Source: JANJUB01 sp964586225
GTDB taxonomy: Bacteria; Armatimonadota; Fimbriimonadia; Fimbriimonadales; Fimbriimonadaceae
Direction of reading: 5' to 3'
NCBI GenBank assembly: GCA_964586225.1
Contig: CAZPHD010000002.1
Location: 168,319 to 232,318, forward strand
DNA: 64,000 nt
Part shown: positions 59,232-64,000 of the stretch, in pieces
Position numbering within the stretch: position 1 is the stretch's first letter
How the letters are laid out: each line of letters opens with the position of its first letter
The notes under the pieces: model-generated
What the model saw: the letters and a program-made list of their open reading frames with translations, nothing else
What the model was told of the DNA's origin: nothing
The model's database searches: none
Position numbers and translations under genes: made by a program

Positions 59232-59750
59232 CTACTTGATGACGCGCATCGAGCGAATCCGATCTCCCTTCTTGATCGCGTCCACAACATCCATTCCCGA
59301 CGTGACTTTGCCGACCACGGCGTAGGAGCGATAGAGCCGGAACGTGTCGCGCTTTAGAATGAAGAGTTGCGAGTCGCCCCCAACCTGCAACCCCGTCGAT
59401 GCCACGCCGACCACGCCGCGATGGTAGTCCCACTTAGACTCTTCGAACTTGAGTTGCTTGCCCGATCCGCCGCTGAGCACGGAGTCCTTCGTCAGGTCTT
59501 CCGTCTTGCTCGCCGGAGCGCCCCATTGAGTGACCCACGACTCGACGCGGTGGACTCTTTGCCGGTCGTAGAACTTGGATTTGACCAAGTTGAGAATGTG
59601 CTCGACGGTCTTTGGTGAGCCCTTATGGTCGGTGGTGATCACGAACTTTCCGCCGGAAGACATCGAGACTTCGATCTTTGGGCCGGTCGGTCGAAATGCA
59701 TCGGCCGGAGCTTGGCCAAGAACGAGGGTTGCAAGAAGCGAAGTGATCAT
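59232..59750 (-). CDS. Exported cyclophilin-type peptidyl-prolyl isomerase
   Basis: The 172-residue protein has a short signal (TSLLATLVLGQAPADA) and a cyclophilin domain: FVITTDHKGSPKTVEHILNL, YDRQRVHRVESWVTQWG, VGVASTGLQVGGDSQLFIL and a late YAVVGKVTSGMDVVDAI. It would speed proline isomerisation in the periplasm. The usual FHR and QGGD motifs are partly changed to VHRVES and TQWG. TATAAC lies six bases before the ATG. It leads the lpxK operon. Confidence 0.88.
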   Translation of the reverse strand: MITSLLATLVLGQAPADAFRPTGPKIEVSMSSGGKFVITTDHKGSPKTVEHILNLVKSKFYDRQRVHRVESWVTQWGAPASKTEDLTKDSVLSGGSGKQLKFEESKWDYHRGVVGVASTGLQVGGDSQLFILKRDTFRLYRSYAVVGKVTSGMDVVDAIKKGDRIRSMRVIK

Positions 59751-59756
59751 GACTTG

Positions 59757-59762
59757 GTTATA
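59757..59762 (-). promoter_or_regulatory. -10-like box TATAAC for the cyclophilin-lpxK operon
   Basis: On the minus strand TATAAC ends six bases before the ATG at 59750. No Shine-Dalgarno sequence is seen. Confidence 0.45.
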
Positions 59763-59773
59763 GCAGAGGCGGG

Positions 59774-59779
59774 CATAAT
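59774..59779 (+). promoter_or_regulatory. -10-like box CATAAT before plsC
   Basis: CATAAT ends six bases before ATG 59786. It lies back-to-back with the cyclophilin promoter in a 35-base divergent gap. Confidence 0.45.
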
Positions 59780-59785
59780 CTGCCC

Positions 59786-60427
59786 ATGCGCGGGCTGTGG
59801 TATCTGATCATCCTCCAGTTGGCCAAGCTCTTTTACATGCTTCTCGGTGGCTATCGAGCGATTCACCCAGGGCGAGTCCCACGCCAGGGTCCGGTGATTA
59901 TTGCGCCGACTCATTTGAGCCACCTTGATCCGCCCCTCGTTGCTTGCGGCACGAGGCGGCTGCTACGGTTTATGGCGAAAGAGGAGCTGTTTCGGGGTGG
60001 ATTTGGGTGGCTCATACGCAGCTTGGGGGCCTTTCCGGTGCGCCGGGGAGAGGGGGACACGGAAAGCATTCGGCTCGCGATATCGGCGCTTGAAGCGGGC
60101 GAAGCCGTGCTTATCTTTCCCGAAGGGACTCGTGGTGACGCCCAGCGGCTCGGACCGTTAAGCAAAGGCGTGGCGATGATCGCGAAACGAACCGGGGCTC
60201 CCGTGGTCCCGATCGCGATCGTGGGAACGCACCTCGCTCTGCCAAGAGGCAAGAGCAAGCCGCGTCGCGCTCAGTTCCGCGTCTGTTTCGGCGAGCCGCT
60301 TTGCTACGCGGATGTTGCCACCGCGGGCCCCGAGCGTGAAAATCGCGATCGCTTCCTCGCAGAACTTGCTCGTCGCATGGTGGCCGCTAGTGCCGAGGCC
60401 GGACTCCCGCTGGAGTTGCCGGAATGA
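59786..60427 (+). CDS. plsC: 1-acyl-sn-glycerol-3-phosphate acyltransferase
   Basis: The 213-residue enzyme makes phosphatidic acid from lysophosphatidic acid in phospholipid synthesis. It has an N-terminal hydrophobic segment, the catalytic HLSHLD (HX4D) followed by FMAKEELFRGGFGWLI, FPVRRGEGD and the substrate-binding FPEGTRGDA. The C-terminal PKRAQFRVCFGEPL-like strand (KPRRAQFRVCFGEPL) is typical. The stop overlaps the next ATG by four bases. Confidence 0.93.
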   Translation: MRGLWYLIILQLAKLFYMLLGGYRAIHPGRVPRQGPVIIAPTHLSHLDPPLVACGTRRLLRFMAKEELFRGGFGWLIRSLGAFPVRRGEGDTESIRLAISALEAGEAVLIFPEGTRGDAQRLGPLSKGVAMIAKRTGAPVVPIAIVGTHLALPRGKSKPRRAQFRVCFGEPLCYADVATAGPERENRDRFLAELARRMVAASAEAGLPLELPE

Positions 60428-60843
60428 ACTCGGCAACTTTGAGCCTGTTCGCGCTGTGGTTGGTCTACGGGGCGTTCCGATGGTGTCACCTTTCCCGTTG
60501 GCGGACCGAACCTCCCTCCACGCCCGCTCAGCGACGCCCGCTTGTCGCGATCATTTGGCTGTTTGGGTCGGCGGCAGTGCTCCTCGGTGGCCTTTTCGTC
60601 CTCTTTGAGATGGGCGGGTTTCCCAGAGGTGGGATCACGGCCTGGGCCTGGGCCATCAGCCTCGTTCTGGGCGCAGTCTTTGTCCATGGGCAAGTCACGG
60701 CGGCCGCGCTTCTGTTCAGCATGGGCGGCGTAACGAAGACCACGCCCGACGCGTCGGAATCCCACGGAGAGGTAACTTCACCCCATGAGAATGCGACTGT
60801 GGATGGCGACGGCGTTGGCATTGAGCCTGGTGAGCGTGGGTAG
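60424..60843 (+). CDS. Small membrane protein of unknown function
   Basis: The 139-residue frame overlaps the plsC stop (ATGA). It encodes three hydrophobic segments (about 5-20, 40-62 and 72-97: AIIWLFGSAAVLLGGLFVLF, AWAWAISLVLGAVFVHG). The polar tail overlaps the next gene by 59 bases. No family is recognised. The junction and membrane pattern favour a real gene, but the last 20 residues look random, so the true end may differ. Confidence 0.55.
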   Translation: MNSATLSLFALWLVYGAFRWCHLSRWRTEPPSTPAQRRPLVAIIWLFGSAAVLLGGLFVLFEMGGFPRGGITAWAWAISLVLGAVFVHGQVTAAALLFSMGGVTKTTPDASESHGEVTSPHENATVDGDGVGIEPGERG

Positions 60844-61378
60844 CACCCAGCAAATCACCGCTGACCAGATGGCGGCTCAGAGTTCAATCATCTTTGACAA
60901 GAACCTGAAGCTCGACCTGTACAACCAGATCTTGCCCATCTTGTTCACCAAAGAGCAACTTCGGGCGATCTTGCCATCCATTGAGCGGGCACGGCAAACC
61001 GTCCGCGAAACCGAGAAGCTCGAGTTTGAGGAACTGAAGAAGCTTGAGAAAGAGCTGGACGCCGCGCTCAAAGATGCGGAGTCCAACCAAAAGATTCCGC
61101 CGCCTGAACTCATGACCAAGGTGTCAAACACGCTGAAAAAGCTGTCTACCGCCCGGATGCTCATTGTTCAGATGAACACGCAAGCGGTGTATGACGCCTT
61201 CATGAAGGCAACAAACGCCGGTCAGCAGAAGGCTGCCGCGAACTCGCTGAACATGGCGCTGATCATGCCTGGCACCAAGCCCGAAGATGTGAAGGATGAA
61301 GACAAGATCCGCATCTACGTCCGCGAGATCTTGCTTCACCCGATGGGTTACGACATTCTCCGAAAGCTCAGCCTTTAG
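60785..61378 (+). CDS. Secreted helical protein of unknown function
   Basis: The 197-residue protein has a signal peptide (LWMATALALSLVSVGSTQQ) and a mostly helical mature part with a charged coiled coil (EFEELKKLEKELDAALKDAE). A helix-rich C-terminus ends VREILLHPMGYDILRKLSL. It resembles small periplasmic helical proteins but has no recognised domain. The gene overlaps the preceding frame by 59 bases and meets the convergent aldolase gene with a four-base overlap. Confidence 0.75.
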   Translation: MRMRLWMATALALSLVSVGSTQQITADQMAAQSSIIFDKNLKLDLYNQILPILFTKEQLRAILPSIERARQTVRETEKLEFEELKKLEKELDAALKDAESNQKIPPPELMTKVSNTLKKLSTARMLIVQMNTQAVYDAFMKATNAGQQKAAANSLNMALIMPGTKPEDVKDEDKIRIYVREILLHPMGYDILRKLSL

Positions 61379-63411
61379 CGCAGGAACCCCTCGCGCACGC
61401 CACCATCCACCGGGACCGTCGCTCCGGTGGTTCGCGACGACCGTTGCTCGCTCGCCAGCCAGGCAATCGCTTCGGCGACGTGCGTGGGTTCGACCGCAAC
61501 CCCCAACATGGATCGCTTGCGGTAGTACTCGGGAAGCTCGTCGACGCCAATGCCCAACGATGCAGCGGTTTGCTCGCGCCAGGCGTCCGACCAGATGCCC
61601 GAGCCCTGCAACACGGCATCCGGGTTCACTGCATTGCACCGAATGCCAAACTTCGCAAGATCGCTTGCTGCGGTGCGCATCAGGTGAAGCTCGAAGGATT
61701 TTGCCGCGCTGTAGATCGCCGCGTTGGAGCCCACCGCGACCGCATTCTTGGAACCGACCACAACCACCGAACCGCCCGTGCCTTGACGAATCATGAGCTG
61801 GGTGGCGCTTCGCATGGTCGTGAAGTACGCCTTCATCAGCAGATCGCTCAAGAAAGCGTAGTCGGCGTCGCTGGTGTCGGCGATGGTGCCGCGGCGCGCG
61901 TTGCCAGCGTTGACCACGCAAACATCGAGTCCGCCGAACTCGCGAATCGTGCGGCGGAAGGCATCCTCGAGGGCGGCGGAGTCAGTTACGTCGGTCTGAA
62001 CCCCCATCACCTGATATGGGCTGATTGGGCGAAGCTCGTCAACGGCTTCGTTCAACTTTTCGCCATTAAGATCTAACAATACGACACAGGCTCCTCCCTC
62101 AAGGAGGCGTTTGGCGGTGGCAAGGCCGATGCCCTGGGCCGCCCCGGTGACGATCGCGATCTGGCGGCTGAACTCCTTCTCGGGCGGCATGCGCTTAAGC
62201 TTGGCCTCTTCGAGCAACCAGTATTCGATGTCGAACGCCTCCTGCTCAGGTAGGGCCGTGTAGCGGCTGAGCGCACCCGCCCCGCGCATGACCTCGATCG
62301 CGCGGCGATAGAACTCGCCCGTCACCATTGCCTCATGCTTCGTCTTGCCGAAGGTGACCATGCCGTGCCCGTCTACGAGCACCACGCTGGGATTCGGGTT
62401 ACGCATCGCCGGCGAGTTGGAACGTCGGCACCGGTCGTAGTAGGCGGCGTAGTCGGCACGGTAGGCCGCGAGATCGTCATCCAGCCGATCAAACCCCTTG
62501 AGCACGAGCGGACGAATTTTGGTGCGCAGGAAGTGGTCAGGGCATGAAGTGCCGAGGCGTGCGAGTTCGTCACGCATCGGATGGGCCAAGAACTCCATGA
62601 CTTCGGGCGAGTTATCAACATGCGCGATCAGACGCTTGCCCTCGAAGGCAACCTTGCCGCGAAGGGTGGGTAGGTGCTCGGTCCACGGCTCGTCCGCCTT
62701 CGCCCAAACCTGAACTCGTGGCGGTGTTTTGGCTTCGACATACTCGATCGCCCGATTGATCAGCGACAACGTGAGCTCGTAACAACTTCGCGACGAATCC
62801 GCCCAGCAAATGAACCCGTGCGAGCCCATGATCGCGCCTTTCACATTGGGATTGGCTTCGTAGAGATCGCGTAGCATTAGGCCAAGTTCGAATCCTGGGC
62901 GCTTCCACGGCACCCAGCCCACTTCGTCGCCAAAAATCTCGCGGGTGATGGCCTCGGAGTTCTCGGCGGCGGCGATGGCGATCATCGCATCGGCGTGAAG
63001 GTGGTCGACATGCTCACGAGGAATAAACGCGTGGAGCGGAGTGTCGATTGAGCAGGCGGTCGGATTCAGCCCGAAAGTGCAGTGGGCGTATAAGCCTACA
63101 ATCTCGTCTTCGTGGGTGCCTGATTGGAAGCGCTTCTCCAGGTCAAGGATGCGTTGCTGGTACAGCGAAGCCAGTCCTGCCCGCTTCATCGTGCCGAGAT
63201 CGCCGCCCGAGCCCTTGACCCAGAGGACGTCTATGGGTTCGCCGGTCAACGGGTCGGTTTCAGACACCTTTGCGCTGGTGTTGCCTCCGCCAAAGTTGGT
63301 GATCCGAGGATCCGAACCCAGAAGGTTGGAGCGGTAGACGAGAAGGTCGACGGGATCGAGCGTAGCGGCGTGAGCCTCGTCCCAGAGGCTTGTGAGATGT
63401 TGCGAATCCAT
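61375..63411 (-). CDS. Bifunctional class II aldolase / short-chain dehydrogenase (RhaD-like)
   Basis: The 678-residue fusion has an N-terminal class II aldolase domain (about 1-400: TNFGGGNTSAKV, DHLHADAMIAIAAAEN, GSHGFICW). A C-terminal short-chain dehydrogenase (about 430-678) has VTGAAQGIGLATAKRLL and the YSAAK catalytic motif (Tyr and Lys). This architecture is known from RhaEW/YuxG-type enzymes, which cleave rhamnulose-1-phosphate and oxidise L-lactaldehyde. ATG 63411 fits the family start; the frame remains open to 63474 through the neighbouring stop. No other rhamnose genes are adjacent. Confidence 0.9.
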   Translation of the reverse strand: MDSQHLTSLWDEAHAATLDPVDLLVYRSNLLGSDPRITNFGGGNTSAKVSETDPLTGEPIDVLWVKGSGGDLGTMKRAGLASLYQQRILDLEKRFQSGTHEDEIVGLYAHCTFGLNPTACSIDTPLHAFIPREHVDHLHADAMIAIAAAENSEAITREIFGDEVGWVPWKRPGFELGLMLRDLYEANPNVKGAIMGSHGFICWADSSRSCYELTLSLINRAIEYVEAKTPPRVQVWAKADEPWTEHLPTLRGKVAFEGKRLIAHVDNSPEVMEFLAHPMRDELARLGTSCPDHFLRTKIRPLVLKGFDRLDDDLAAYRADYAAYYDRCRRSNSPAMRNPNPSVVLVDGHGMVTFGKTKHEAMVTGEFYRRAIEVMRGAGALSRYTALPEQEAFDIEYWLLEEAKLKRMPPEKEFSRQIAIVTGAAQGIGLATAKRLLEGGACVVLLDLNGEKLNEAVDELRPISPYQVMGVQTDVTDSAALEDAFRRTIREFGGLDVCVVNAGNARRGTIADTSDADYAFLSDLLMKAYFTTMRSATQLMIRQGTGGSVVVVGSKNAVAVGSNAAIYSAAKSFELHLMRTAASDLAKFGIRCNAVNPDAVLQGSGIWSDAWREQTAASLGIGVDELPEYYRKRSMLGVAVEPTHVAEAIAWLASEQRSSRTTGATVPVDGGVREGFLR

Positions 63412-63416
63412 AAATC

Positions 63417-63860
63417 TTAGCGGGGAAGGGCGGGGTAGACGGCTCGCGTCAGTGACTGCGCGTCGACTTTCCACTCGCCATTGACCTTGTTGACAGGAAT
63501 CTGAAACCGCTTCGAAGCAACGTTCGGATTGGCCGCGTTCTGATACATATCCACGGCAACAGTCGCCTCATCCGGCGTGGCAAAGCTGGTGTCCTTGATC
63601 TGCATAGCGAAGATGTAGTATTCAGCGCGATCAATGGTCTGCTGCCACTTCTTGCGCAGCTCCTCCTCGGGAACGTCGCCAAAGGTCGAGGTCGCCAGGA
63701 TCGTGTCGATGTCACCTCGGTCAAGGGCGGCGAAGAACTCGTGGACGCGTTGAGCGGGCGTGGTACCGCCGCGCGTGAACACGAGCACTCCAATCATGCC
63801 GATCATCCCAACAACCCCGAGGATCACGAGCGGACTCACTCTGCCGGCACGCTTAGTCAT
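63417..63860 (-). CDS. Membrane-anchored NTF2/DUF4878-like protein
   Basis: The 147-residue protein has one N-terminal membrane helix (VILGVVGMIGMIGVLVF). A small extracytoplasmic domain follows with QRVHEFFAALDRGDIDTIL, DEATVAVDMYQ and the closing VNKVNGEWKVDAQSL, as in DUF4878 and related NTF2-like folds. Function is unknown. I chose ATG 63860, with TAGAAT seven bases upstream; the frame is open to 63893. The gene ends six bases before the aldolase start, so they may be co-transcribed. Confidence 0.75.
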   Translation of the reverse strand: MTKRAGRVSPLVILGVVGMIGMIGVLVFTRGGTTPAQRVHEFFAALDRGDIDTILATSTFGDVPEEELRKKWQQTIDRAEYYIFAMQIKDTSFATPDEATVAVDMYQNAANPNVASKRFQIPVNKVNGEWKVDAQSLTRAVYPALPR

Positions 63861-63867
63861 TGTAGTA

Positions 63868-63873
63868 ATTCTA
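63868..63873 (-). promoter_or_regulatory. -10-like box TAGAAT before the DUF4878-like gene
   Basis: On the minus strand TAGAAT ends seven bases before the ATG at 63860, and its TAG is the stop codon of the preceding gene. No Shine-Dalgarno sequence is seen. Confidence 0.5.
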
Positions 63874-64000
63874 ACCCGCGCGGCCCACGCCAAGTTTCTT
63901 GAATGGGAACATTACGGTTTCTTTTGCGTTGACCATCCATCCAGCGGGCCCGAGATCAACCACCCAATGGATGGACTCGACCCGGCCGGGAAGGTAGTAG
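63871..64000 (-). CDS. C-terminal fragment of an unidentified protein at the right edge
   Basis: A minus-strand frame enters from the right edge and stops at TAG 63873-63871, giving about 42 residues (YYLPGRVESIHWVVDLG to FPFKKLGVGRAG). No motif identifies the family. It is assigned to the minus strand because the following genes run in that direction and the stop coincides with the next promoter box. Confidence 0.45.
   Translation of the reverse strand, partial: YYLPGRVESIHWVVDLGPAGWMVNAKETVMFPFKKLGVGRAG

Noticed and set aside
1..64000. tRNA, rRNA, CRISPR arrays, insertion sequences and prophage genes
   Set aside because: I looked for tRNA-like T-loop sequences, regularly spaced repeats, transposase motifs and phage structural genes and found none I could support.

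Overview
The window looks like a chromosomal segment of a GC-rich, diderm, LPS-making bacterium, most likely an Armatimonadota member of the Fimbriimonadia type. This rests on gene content, not on a marker tree. It combines an outer-membrane module (BamA, an OmpH/Skp-like chaperone, LpxD, LpxC, LpxK, an LpxL-like acyltransferase and a family-9 glycosyltransferase) with a pilMNOPQ-type IV pilus operon, a PEP-CTERM protein, a proteasome alpha-like protein and a KimA-type potassium importer. I see no rRNA, tRNA, CRISPR array, IS element or prophage. Coding density is very high. Many neighbouring genes overlap by 1-4 bases (ATGA, GTGA or TTGA junctions).

Layout. 0-4.4 kb: the end of an unknown gene, a GspF-like membrane protein, a GH172-like protein, Tag glycosylase and an AAA/DUF4143 ATPase. 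4.5-14 kb (minus strand): an HD-GYP protein leads pilM-N-O-P-secretin-pilB-pilC-prepilin. 14.1-17.2 kb: a membrane protein with a cyclase-like domain, LipB, and (minus) a proteasome alpha-like protein behind an ABC-F ATPase. 19-25 kb: Ndk (minus), then bamA-ompH-lipoprotein-lpxD-lpxC. 25-26.5 kb: an extradiol dioxygenase and hydrolase pair. 26.6-30.3 kb (minus): ECF sigma, zinc anti-sigma, RseB-like protein and HtrA, a complete envelope-stress module. 30.3-34 kb (minus): a KimA-like transporter, a STAS-Usp fusion and GpsA. 34-35.5 kb: an AccB-like protein lacking the biotinyl lysine, a pseudopilin and UppS. 35.5-37.9 kb: an M1 aminopeptidase (minus). 38-42.2 kb: a sugar-type ABC importer whose binding protein is fused to its first permease. 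42.2-46.6 kb: RNase HIII, a DsbA-like protein, a RibD-like reductase, an FtsX-like permease and a Tat-exported oxidoreductase.

46.6-50.2 kb looks accessory. It holds a TIGR04255 gene followed by two small unknown genes, visibly lower in GC, plus a lone MNT nucleotidyltransferase and a membrane-anchored protein. Two G/C-rich palindromes of similar sequence lie at its ends. 50.2-56.4 kb: FolE2, an FHA protein, an HdrD-like Fe-S membrane oxidoreductase, a frameshifted stalk-domain protein and a PEP-CTERM protein. 56.4-59.8 kb (minus): cyclophilin, LpxK, LpxL-like and GT9. 59.8-64 kb: PlsC, two small envelope genes, a bifunctional aldolase/dehydrogenase and small membrane proteins.

A cross-cutting signal is that at least a dozen genes at the heads of transcription units carry a TANAAT-like -10 hexamer only 5-11 bases before the start codon and have no Shine-Dalgarno sequence. 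This suggests widespread leaderless mRNAs and helps choose several starts. The best candidates for new biology are this pattern, the lone proteasome alpha-like gene, the lysine-less AccB homologue and the TIGR04255 three-gene cassette.
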